Positions 50,568 to 57,519 of a DNA stretch of 57,519 bases are shown here, piece by piece. How positions within the stretch are numbered: position 1 is the first letter of the stretch; every line of letters starts with the position of its first letter. The translations under genes were made by a program, and so were the position numbers. Origin of the DNA: an uncultured Clostridia bacterium (GTDB taxonomy: Bacteria; Bacillota; Clostridia; TANB77; CAG-508). Under the pieces are notes generated by a model that was given only the letters and a program-made list of their open reading frames with translations, made no database searches and was not told the origin of the DNA. Location: NCBI GenBank assembly GCA_934167095.1, contig CAKPKE010000009.1:1-57519 (forward strand). The letters are read 5' to 3'.

Positions 50568-53201
50568 TTATTGCTGTATTGTTTCTAACTTTAGCAGATG
50601 TCTTCTTAGCTTTAATAAATCTAATGAATTGATTTTTCCGCTTCTAGCAATCTGTCCTGCTTTTTCATTTTCATTAGTTAATATGCTTTTCTTTATTAAG
50701 TGTTGTCTCATTTTTAAAAGGTCTAATGAATTAATTCTTCCATCTCCATCTATATCGCCATATACTACACTTATATATTTTTCATTATTATAACTAAATG
50801 TTGTTCCTGTTCCAACTATTTCTGCATTTTTTGGATTTTCTACTTTTATTTCAGAATTACCAAGTTTTTGCTTTATTTCACTTAATGTTTGATTTAATTC
50901 AAATCCTGATACATAGTTTTCAAAAACTTTAAATCCTACTTCTTCTAAATATTGTTTAAGAGTTTTTGAGACAGGCTCAATTACTTTTGCTTCCTTCATC
51001 TTTACAATAAACTTGCCATCTGTTCCTCTTTTTAAAATTACATATATTTCATTATTTAAAGATGCTAAACTTAAACTATTGAAATCAGCCGAATTGTCTA
51101 CATTTTCTCCTTCTTGTTTCAATGTTTTGCTATTTTCATCATAGCCATACACTACTGTTTTTCCTGATGCTGATGTGTCTGTTGCAAGTATGTATAAATT
51201 TCCTTGTGACACAGTTATTTGTGGCGCTCCAAGTTCAATATCAGTATTTACTGTTTCAAAATTTTGACCATCATAAATAATAATTCTCATCTTTTTATTA
51301 TTACTATCACTTCCAAGTGCAAAATACAATTTATTATTTAGTGAAATAACTGCATACTGGTTAGCATTCATATTTGTTTGAATCTCATCATAATTAGAAT
51401 TGTCTTTTTTATACAATCTAATTACTCCATTTGCTTGATTATTTATTGCATAGATTGTTCCATTTATAATTTCTACATTTGGACTTCCTGCATACTCATT
51501 AAAAGAACTTCCTGAATAATATGTACCTAAATTTTTAAAACTTTCATTTTCTAATTTAAATAAACCTACATTTTTTCCGTTGTAGTCAACTTTAGATATG
51601 TATAATTCATTGTTATAAACTTTGTAATTATTTAATCCATTTGTGTCAGAAAGTGTAGCAATTTGTTTCCAATCGCTGTTTTGGAATTTATATAAAACAA
51701 TTTTTTCCCATTCAGAAATTATTAAATATAATTCATTATTCATTTCTAGCATGTTTGCTTTTAGCACGTTATTGGTATTACTTACAGATGTTTCTCCTAC
51801 TGTATTCCAACTATTTTGTTCGTATTTTTTTGTATAAATTTTGTTATTTCCAACAGTTACTGCATAAATTGAATTATTGTATGCAAGTATGTTAGCACTT
51901 TTAGTGGTATAGCTATTGCCACCTACATCATCTACAAAATTAGTATTTTTCCAAGTATCGTATTGGCTTTCAGCTGGAATTTCTACATCTAATGTCATTT
52001 GCTTACCACTACTACTTGAAACATTTTTTATTACAATTCCAGAGTTTGTGCCATCACTAAATGTTAAAGCGCCTTTTGTCACACTTAAGTCACTTGAGCC
52101 AATTTGAGTTCTTCCTGTTTCTTTAGAAAGTGCAGCATTATACACAGCACTTTTTATAGCGGCTTCAGTTTCAGAGTCTGGTTCGTCTCTAAAAACGTAT
52201 ACACCAATTCCGCCTCTGGCATTACTTAGTCCTTCTACCATAGTGTTTATTCTATATACAATTATTCCTGAATTTCCAATTAGTCTATCTAGATGTTGTA
52301 CATCATTTATTTCTGGCTTTTTTCTAAATTCTACCACAAATAACTCATACTCATTTAATGGAGATTTTAAAATATATGCTTGATTTCCATTTTCATTATC
52401 TTGAGTATCTAAAGTAAGCGTTTGACTTGTTGTTATTGTATCAATACTTAGCCAATTTGAAAACTTCATTCTTAGATATGCAAGAGGATATGACATTTGC
52501 TTACTTACAGCACCCATTATATCCCACGTATATACAGGATAAGAATTATCATAAGTATACAAATCTGGATAACCTAAAGAATGCATAAACTCATGAGTTA
52601 TTACTCCTGCACCACTTGCGCTTATTGTATATGTATTTAGCATATTATATGTTCCAAGGTTTAGCCCAGACCATTTATCTGATCCTGCATAGTCACTTTT
52701 ATGGCTTACAAGCGTCGAATTCGACTCGGCATCTTTCGAGCCTCCTTTTAGTATTATTGAAACATTATCAATAAATCCATCATTATTATAATCTAGCTTG
52801 TCACTTATCCCAGGAACAGAATTAATTATACTTTGAATTATTGTATAATCCATATTTGTACTTTCTAATCCATCACTTGTGCATGGAAGTTCAATAGGTA
52901 CCAATGCTGTTCCATCATACTGTGGATATATATTTATTAAATTAAATTTGCTATATGAAACTTTATCTAAATATCCTTTTACAGATAATTCACTTTCGGC
53001 ATCATACATTTTTTTAAATTCTGTAAAATTATTTATTAAGTAATCTCTGCCTTCTGTGTCGCCTTTAAAATATGCAAAAAATATAACATTTGCAAAATTT
53101 TCTTTTTCTTTATTTATTATTTCTGCTTTTGAAAATATTGGTACTACTGCCACAGTAAGTATTACTGCAAGTAGTGTTAAAATTTTTATCTTTTGATGCA
53201 T
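50568..53201 (-). CDS. Secreted M6-family metalloprotease with dockerin
   Basis: 877 aa. A signal peptide (about 1-26) is followed by an M6 (immune-inhibitor-A-like) domain with the zinc motif HEFMHSLGYPD (about 203-213) and SKFNLINIYPQYDG. From ~415 to ~745 a beta-propeller-like series of units (NNELYL, NNELYI, NGTIYAI, NNKLYFA, QGNLYIL, NNEIYVI) follows. The C-terminus is a dockerin: first repeat GDIDGDGRINSLDLLKMRQHL, second degenerate repeat GKINSLDLLKLRRHL, without the second calcium loop. It would cut extracellular proteins and dock to a cohesin. The anchor-like gene is 24 bp downstream. Confidence 0.92.
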   Translation of the reverse strand: MHQKIKILTLLAVILTVAVVPIFSKAEIINKEKENFANVIFFAYFKGDTEGRDYLINNFTEFKKMYDAESELSVKGYLDKVSYSKFNLINIYPQYDGTALVPIELPCTSDGLESTNMDYTIIQSIINSVPGISDKLDYNNDGFIDNVSIILKGGSKDAESNSTLVSHKSDYAGSDKWSGLNLGTYNMLNTYTISASGAGVITHEFMHSLGYPDLYTYDNSYPVYTWDIMGAVSKQMSYPLAYLRMKFSNWLSIDTITTSQTLTLDTQDNENGNQAYILKSPLNEYELFVVEFRKKPEINDVQHLDRLIGNSGIIVYRINTMVEGLSNARGGIGVYVFRDEPDSETEAAIKSAVYNAALSKETGRTQIGSSDLSVTKGALTFSDGTNSGIVIKNVSSSSGKQMTLDVEIPAESQYDTWKNTNFVDDVGGNSYTTKSANILAYNNSIYAVTVGNNKIYTKKYEQNSWNTVGETSVSNTNNVLKANMLEMNNELYLIISEWEKIVLYKFQNSDWKQIATLSDTNGLNNYKVYNNELYISKVDYNGKNVGLFKLENESFKNLGTYYSGSSFNEYAGSPNVEIINGTIYAINNQANGVIRLYKKDNSNYDEIQTNMNANQYAVISLNNKLYFALGSDSNNKKMRIIIYDGQNFETVNTDIELGAPQITVSQGNLYILATDTSASGKTVVYGYDENSKTLKQEGENVDNSADFNSLSLASLNNEIYVILKRGTDGKFIVKMKEAKVIEPVSKTLKQYLEEVGFKVFENYVSGFELNQTLSEIKQKLGNSEIKVENPKNAEIVGTGTTFSYNNEKYISVVYGDIDGDGRINSLDLLKMRQHLIKKSILTNENEKAGQIARSGKINSLDLLKLRRHLLKLETIQQ

Positions 53202-53211
53202 AAACTTTCTC

Positions 53212-53295
53212 CTATAATGCTGTACCCTTTGTTGGCACAGTAAATTTGCTAATATCGTTTTCTTCTAAATTTAGAAGTTTTATTTTGTTTTTCAT
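53212..53295 (-). CDS. Possible 27-aa peptide between tag and protease
   Basis: A short frame begins at an ATG overlapping the tag stop (ATGA, 53292-53295) and ends 11 bp before the protease ATG. The peptide starts MKNKIKLLNLEEND and ends with a short Thr/Pro/Lys/Gly tail. There is no Cys and no signal peptide. The ribosome site is almost on top of the ATG (GGAGA then ATG), so translation would rely on coupling to tag. The protease's own GGAG overlaps its stop. It could be real, or a chance frame. Confidence 0.35.
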   Translation of the reverse strand: MKNKIKLLNLEENDISKFTVPTKGTAL

Positions 53296-53843
53296 TCTCC
53301 ATTTTTATATAAAAAGCATTGTTCATCATGTGAATAAATTACACCAATAGCTTGCAAATACGAATAAATAATTGTAGAACCTACAAATTTCATTCCTCGT
53401 TTTTGCAAGTCTTTTGATATATTATCTGACAAATTTGATGTTGTTTTATCCCATTCAAAAGCAGTTTTCCCTTTAGTGAAATTTTTCAAATAGCTATAAA
53501 ATGAGCCATACTCATTTTGTATGCTTTTAAATATTTTTGCATTATTAATACTTGCTGTTACTTTTAATTTATTTCTTATTATTTTTTCATTTTCTAATAA
53601 TTCTTTAATTTTTTTATCATCATATTTACATATTTTATCTATTTCAAAATTATCATAGGCTTTTCTAAAATCTTCTCTTTTATTCAATACACATTCCCAT
53701 GAAAGTCCAGCTTGAAAAGACTCTAATATAAGCATTTCAAATAGATATTTTTCGTCAAAATTTTGCTTGCACCATTCTTCGTCATGATATTTTATATATA
53801 ATGGATTTTTTACATTGCACCATTTACACCTTACTTTATTCAT
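53292..53843 (-). CDS. tag: DNA-3-methyladenine glycosylase I
   Basis: Removes 3-methyladenine from alkylated DNA to start base excision repair. 183 aa. The N-terminal RCKWCNVKNPLYIKYHDEEW holds the zinc Cys and His, matched by the C-terminal YSHDEQCFLY. The middle has FEMLILESFQAGLSWECVLNKREDFRKAY and FVGSTIIYSYLQAIGVI typical of Tag. The C-terminus is the normal length. The following genes (peptide, protease) lie directly downstream on the same strand. Confidence 0.95.
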   Translation of the reverse strand: MNKVRCKWCNVKNPLYIKYHDEEWCKQNFDEKYLFEMLILESFQAGLSWECVLNKREDFRKAYDNFEIDKICKYDDKKIKELLENEKIIRNKLKVTASINNAKIFKSIQNEYGSFYSYLKNFTKGKTAFEWDKTTSNLSDNISKDLQKRGMKFVGSTIIYSYLQAIGVIYSHDEQCFLYKNGE

Positions 53844-53920
53844 TTTTCCTCATCTTTCTAAGTTATTTATAGCATAAAAAGTAGCAATTATCAACAAGAA
53901 TTATTTGGATTTTAGTCGTT

Positions 53921-54592
53921 TTAAATATCTTTTTTACTGTCATTTGTAATATCACCATTTCCACTTACAGGAATTGATTCTCCTAAATAAGTAGGCTTTG
54001 GCTTAAAAATACATTTTACAAAATCTTTATCTCTTGCTAAAATTTCTCTTATTTCTCTGCCAATTTCTCCAACATATTTTCTTGGGTCAGAGTTAACCCC
54101 ATAAGCTTCAACTCCAAGTTTGTTTGCAATATATAAAGCTCTATACAAATGGTATTTTTGAGTAACTATCACCATTTTCTTTGCACCGAAAATTTCTTTA
54201 GCTCTATATATACTTTCATAAGTTGAAAAACCAGCATGGTCCATAAAAATATTTTCCGAGGGAATACCTTTTTGAATTGCATATTCCTTCATAATATTTA
54301 CTTCGTCATAATCTTCTTTTCCGTGGTCACCACTCATTATTATTTTTTCAGATACATTATTGTTATATAGATTTATTCCTTCTAGCAGTCTATCTTCAAG
54401 CATTGGACTTGGTTTATCTCCCCACACTCCTGCTCCTAAAATTAAAATACAATCTACATTAGATAAATTTTCAGCTTCTTTTTCTGTAATAATTTGACTT
54501 TTTACTGAGCTTTTAACATAAAAATTTATTCCAAAAGCAATTGCTACAATTACAATTACAAAAATAATTAAAAATATTATCACTTTTCTCAT
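53921..54592 (-). CDS. SanA/YdcF-like (DUF218) protein
   Basis: 223 aa, N-terminal membrane helix (about 3-24). The DUF218 core has VDCILILGAGVWGDKPSPMLEDRLLEGINLYNN, KIIMSGDHGKEDYDE, MDHAGFSTYESIYRAKEIF and IVTQKYHLYRALYIANKLGVEAYG. SanA proteins affect the envelope barrier and vancomycin sensitivity. The exact biochemical role is not known. The ATG overlaps the upstream Nudix-like stop by 4 bp. Confidence 0.9.
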   Translation of the reverse strand: MRKVIIFLIIFVIVIVAIAFGINFYVKSSVKSQIITEKEAENLSNVDCILILGAGVWGDKPSPMLEDRLLEGINLYNNNVSEKIIMSGDHGKEDYDEVNIMKEYAIQKGIPSENIFMDHAGFSTYESIYRAKEIFGAKKMVIVTQKYHLYRALYIANKLGVEAYGVNSDPRKYVGEIGREIREILARDKDFVKCIFKPKPTYLGESIPVSGNGDITNDSKKDI

Positions 54593-54948
54593 TTACTTCC
54601 CTCTTTTTTATCATAAAATTCTTTTATAAATTCTATAATATCTGCATTATTTTCTTTTACTTTTTCTATATTTAATAGCTCATCTAATGTAAAATATTCT
54701 CCATCTATATTAGCATTTGCTTCGTAGAAATAATGATGATATTTTTTCATTTTTCCATTTGGCACAGAATATTTCTCATGAACTTTATCAAATAGAAGTT
54801 TAACATTTGTAGCATTAAATTTTTCCTTTATTTCATCAATATTATTACCTTTGATATTTGGAAATAAATACATGTTCCATCTATCATCAAAATAGTTTAA
54901 ATATTCATCTCCTTTTTTTATTATTATAATTGAGTGGACATGTTCCAT
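54589..54948 (-). CDS. Nudix-like protein without a clear Nudix box
   Basis: 119 aa. The fold pattern (VHSIIIIKKGDEYLNYFDDRWNMYLFPNIKG, then KYHHYFYEANANIDGEYFTLDELLN) looks like the strands of a Nudix domain, but the Glu-rich catalytic box GX5EX7REUXEEXGU is not present. The EIKEKF helix stands in its place. It may bind rather than hydrolyse a nucleotide, or the gene may have another function. A good GGAG lies upstream. It overlaps the SanA-like gene by 4 bp, so both are made together. Confidence 0.55.
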   Translation of the reverse strand: MEHVHSIIIIKKGDEYLNYFDDRWNMYLFPNIKGNNIDEIKEKFNATNVKLLFDKVHEKYSVPNGKMKKYHHYFYEANANIDGEYFTLDELLNIEKVKENNADIIEFIKEFYDKKEGSK

Positions 54949-55236
54949 AAAATTATTTCTCCTTCTCTCTTAATCTGCTTGCTATATCTATCTCCTTCTC
55001 AATTCCTCGTATCTAACCATTCAAATTTGCGTACCTTGTCATTTTTCATCAATGCAACTGTAATATCATGTTTTTTTGAGATGTTTTATCTTTGTTTTGC
55101 TTTATTTTTCAATATTTCTATAATCTTATGTAAGTGTTAATACATAAGTTTTCTAAGTTTTGTGGTTATTATATATAACCTCCTAAAAACCTTTCAAATT
55201 ATATCATAAAATTTAATTTTTTTCTATAAAATTACA
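54949..55236. other. Intergenic region without a recognised gene
   Basis: AT-rich. In minus-strand sense, a ~17-codon stretch with ALMKNDKVRKFEWLDTR ends just before the ribosome site of the Nudix-like gene, and may be a remnant. A short palindromic block (TTATATATAACC region, 55168) sits near the middle. Nothing else was supported. Confidence 0.3.
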
Positions 55237-55239
55237 GAA

Positions 55240-55276
55240 AAAAGAGATATAAATTCTCTTTTAAATTATATCTCCT
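55240..55276 (-). terminator. Recombinase remnant terminator
   Basis: GAGATATAATT pairs with AATTTATATCTC and is followed by TTTTTTC on the minus strand, overlapping the stop of the recombinase fragment. Confidence 0.75.
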
Positions 55277-55731
55277 TTTCTTCTTTTTATATATTGAATC
55301 AAATAATTGTATTCATCTTTATATTTACTTGGTATTTTTTTATTCATTGCTCTTTGACAATCTCCACATTTAATATGTCCTGCAAATATTGATATCTTTC
55401 CATCTGAATTCATTTTGGTATCTCTGTCTAGTATTGCTTTTTGTACTTTATCAAATGTATTTCTATCTATAATTGCATCATGGGTATCTTTTACAATAAT
55501 CCATTCTTCTTGTGGTACTAATACTATTTTATAACTTATTAACTTTCCTTTGTTTTGAACTAAATCTCCACAATACATTTGATTTCGTAATATATCTCTA
55601 ATTGTTGTTGAGCACCAAGAATATGTAACTTTATCAGTATTATTCTTAAATGGTATTCTCATTTTTAAGTCTATTGCTCTATGTACTGTTGGATTTAATA
55701 TTCCTAATTCATTTAATTTCTTTGATCTAGT
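55261..55731 (-). pseudogene. Large serine recombinase remnant
   Basis: The open frame (157 codons, no start in the family's usual place) covers the middle "recombinase" domain and the zinc ribbon: SKKLNELGILNPTVHR, then YSWCSTTIRDILRNQMYCGDLVQNKGK, EEWIIVKDTHDAIIDRNTFDKVQ and IKCGDCQRAMNKK. The N-terminal catalytic domain (with the active Ser) and the C-terminal coiled coil are missing, so the protein cannot recombine DNA. It ends at a terminator. Confidence 0.85.
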
Positions 55732-55750
55732 TTAGAAAGGTCGTTAAACT

Positions 55751-56020
55751 ATGGAATTTTCAGATGTTGTCGCTTTGAAAATAAAAGAATTAATGCAAGA
55801 AAAAAATATTTCTACTTATGGACTTGAAAGTCTAACTGGAGTATATAGTTCACAACTATTACTTTATTCCTTAAATAGAAAAACAAAAACAATAAGACTT
55901 GAAAACTTGTTATATATTTGTAAAGCTCTAGGAACTAATTTATCAGAATTTTTTTCTGATGAAAGATTTAATGAAGCTGAAGCTCAAAACTGGCTTAAAA
56001 GAAATAAAGAAAAGCAATAA
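55751..56020 (+). CDS. XRE-family regulator
   Basis: 89 aa, a single helix-turn-helix of the Cro/C1 type (VVALKIKELMQEKNISTYGLESLTGVYSSQLLLYSLNRKTKTIRLENLLYICKALGTNLSEFF), followed by a short charged tail. Such proteins bind DNA and usually repress phage or mobile-element promoters. It is divergent from the recombinase remnant with 19 bp between them and has AGAAAGG upstream. The function is inferred from the fold only. Confidence 0.85.
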   Translation: MEFSDVVALKIKELMQEKNISTYGLESLTGVYSSQLLLYSLNRKTKTIRLENLLYICKALGTNLSEFFSDERFNEAEAQNWLKRNKEKQ

Positions 56021-56105
56021 AAATTTAATTCTGTTACTTTTCTTTTATTTTTTATCAAAATTGTTCTTTATAATCTAAATACAAAATTGTAATTTCTCGC
56101 TATCA

Positions 56106-57278
56106 TTAACATGACTCTTTCTCAACTTTATTCAAATAGAAATTATATATTTTATTATTTGCTATATTCATAAGTTTAGCTAATATTATGCTTAATCCAA
56201 TTACTAGAATAGCATATAAATAATCAACTCTACAATAAAAGCGAGGATTTCTCAATAAATACATAACTAATCCATGATATAAATAAATTTCAAAAGATAT
56301 ATTTCCCAAAAAAGTAAATACCTTATCATTCAATCTCATTTTTTCTAATATAGTAAACAATACAAAAAGTAATGCTATACAAATAATATTCATATTTATA
56401 ACAGGAATAGGCTCTCTCATTATATCGTCTGCTAGATCTGTATCGTTTATTATATCCATAATGGCATATCCACTTGTGAAGAATTGAATCCCTATTATTG
56501 CAAATAATATAATTGAAAGCATAATTGCATATCTAATTATTTTATTTTTTTCTTCTAATGTTATTGCATATTTTTCTTTATAACTTGCCCAATATATACC
56601 TATAAAAAATGCAAAACAAGAATTAACCCACCAATTATTAAAGCCTAAAATATTATTAACAACTATGCAATATAAAATAGTTCCACCAAATACTGCAATA
56701 TTTATCATTTTCTTCTTTTTTAAAAACTTAGCTGACAAATAAAAAACGATATATAAAATAATAATTGCTAGCACATACCACGAAAATCTTACAACTGGTT
56801 CTCCTTCAACTAAAGAATTAAAAATTTTTCTAAGTGATAATTGTCTAGTTAATAGATATGCTAAAATAGTAAATATAATTGCGATTATATATAGTATAAC
56901 TATTTTCATTATTCTTTTATTCCAAAAATCTTTTAGATAATTCTCTTTTTTTAGATAGCTTGTCATTAGTCCATATCCTGAATAAAAGAAAAATGCTGAA
57001 ACTGCAATAACTCCTACTATTGTAAATACTTTAAGTAGAATTGTGTCTTTTATATAAATAGACAAGTGGTGTATTATTATCAATAATGCCAATAGTCCCT
57101 TTATTTTATTACTATTGTATTTATCCAATACATCATTATTTGCATTAAAAATAGATTTTCTTTTTATTATTAGGCATATAATTCCTATTAAAACTATTAT
57201 ATCTACTATGTTAATATTAAATATTGCTACATCATTGGGTAATGGATAAATACTGTCTGATTTTATTGTTGGTAACAT
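56106..57278 (-). CDS. Acyltransferase 3 family membrane protein
   Basis: 390 aa with about ten membrane helices. The family's N-terminal block appears as SNKIKGLLALLIIIHHLSIYI (the catalytic His) followed by FFYSGYGLMTSYLKKENYLKDFWNKRIMKIVILY. It transfers acetyl or succinyl groups to surface sugars, antibiotics or lipids. The acceptor is unknown. The length is typical. It could be part of a glycan-modification operon that continues beyond the window with the partial gene at 57365. Confidence 0.9.
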   Translation of the reverse strand: MLPTIKSDSIYPLPNDVAIFNINIVDIIVLIGIICLIIKRKSIFNANNDVLDKYNSNKIKGLLALLIIIHHLSIYIKDTILLKVFTIVGVIAVSAFFFYSGYGLMTSYLKKENYLKDFWNKRIMKIVILYIIAIIFTILAYLLTRQLSLRKIFNSLVEGEPVVRFSWYVLAIIILYIVFYLSAKFLKKKKMINIAVFGGTILYCIVVNNILGFNNWWVNSCFAFFIGIYWASYKEKYAITLEEKNKIIRYAIMLSIILFAIIGIQFFTSGYAIMDIINDTDLADDIMREPIPVINMNIICIALLFVLFTILEKMRLNDKVFTFLGNISFEIYLYHGLVMYLLRNPRFYCRVDYLYAILVIGLSIILAKLMNIANNKIYNFYLNKVEKESC

Positions 57279-57364
57279 ATACTTTGTTCTCCTATTACTA
57301 CTAATAAATACATATTAAAGTAAGCGATAACTTACTAATTGTAATTTATAGTTATCAACTATAC

Positions 57365-57519
57365 TTATTTTTCAATTTTCTTATATACTTTATCTTCAAC
57401 ATATATCATCATTTGATTATATCTTACTACATAGAAAAAAGTTGCTAATATTCCAGATATAGTTCCTATTAAATAACCTTCTGCATTTTGTAATTTTAAT
57501 GCAACGATAACTACTAGCC
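57365..57519 (-). CDS. Partial membrane protein (C-terminal end)
   Basis: The last 50 codons of a gene that starts beyond the window: two hydrophobic stretches (LVVIVALKL and YLIGTISGILATFFYVV), then a short tail ending VEDKVYKKIEK. The stop is at 57365-57367, with an 86-bp AT-rich gap to the acyltransferase. The family was not recognised. Confidence 0.6.
   Translation of the reverse strand, partial: LVVIVALKLQNAEGYLIGTISGILATFFYVVRYNQMMIYVEDKVYKKIEK

Noticed and set aside
54949..55140. A small gene between the Nudix-like gene and the recombinase remnant
   Set aside because: Only a ~17-residue stretch with no start or ribosome site was found. It is too short to support.

Overview
The window is low-GC DNA with Bacillota-type ribosome-binding sites. 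Its gene families (secA with a SEC-C tail, murD, YtvI-like permease, dockerin protease, prepilin-like surface proteins, DHHW/MBOAT acylation pair) suggest an uncultured, probably gut-associated member of the Clostridia. Almost every gene lies on the minus strand. The plus-strand exceptions are tdk, asnB and one small XRE regulator. No rRNA, tRNA or CRISPR array was seen.

Layout. 1-800 is a mobile-element scar downstream of secA (pieces of an integrase and of a C39-like peptidase). 0.8-12.4 kb is mostly housekeeping: secA, a DUF1980-like membrane protein, an AI-2E/YtvI permease broken by two single-base insertions, a foreign-looking small membrane protein, a Cys-rich CBS protein, murD, a cytidylate-kinase-like protein, uvrA and dCMP deaminase. 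12.6-15.4 kb holds tdk and asnB. 15.4-20.9 kb holds two glycosyltransferases, an unidentified 458-aa protein, an HD hydrolase and an iron alcohol dehydrogenase. 24.3-43 kb holds enolase, a TtcA-like protein, a heterodimeric ABC exporter, valS, galE, a repeat-rich surface protein, a lytic transglycosylase, polA, tcdA and the DHHW/MBOAT pair. 48.6-57.5 kb holds a HAD protein, a wall-anchored Ig/cadherin-like protein, a secreted M6 protease with a dockerin, tag, a SanA/YdcF-like protein, a Nudix-like protein, a serine-recombinase remnant, an XRE regulator and an acyltransferase.

Two accessory islands (20.9-24.2 kb and 44.0-48.5 kb) are the most interesting part. They are built from the same two modules in alternation: an Rpn/PD-(D/E)XK gene with a conserved promoter and leader, followed by a 423-430-aa surface protein with a prepilin-like N-terminus and a formylglycine-enzyme/C-type-lectin-like C-terminus. 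The last 37 variable codons of the three surface proteins have equal length (111 nt each) and differ mainly at codons of the form NNC/NNT, the signature left by adenine-directed mutagenesis in diversity-generating retroelements (DGRs). Two of the three also share a small hairpin just after the stop codon. No reverse transcriptase or template repeat is in the window, so diversification would have to be driven from elsewhere.

The Rpn copies are one long form (frameshifted near its C-terminus), two forms reduced to the C-terminal domain by different internal deletions, and one short remnant. The three gene copies keep an internal Shine-Dalgarno and ATG that would express the C-terminal domain alone, recalling the gene-within-gene antitoxin arrangement described for E. 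coli rpn genes.

Other signals are a ~170-bp structured repeat placed in the same sense upstream of both asnB and the MBOAT operon, a hairpin that encloses the ribosome-binding site of the DUF1980-like gene, and a possible dockerin/anchor pair.
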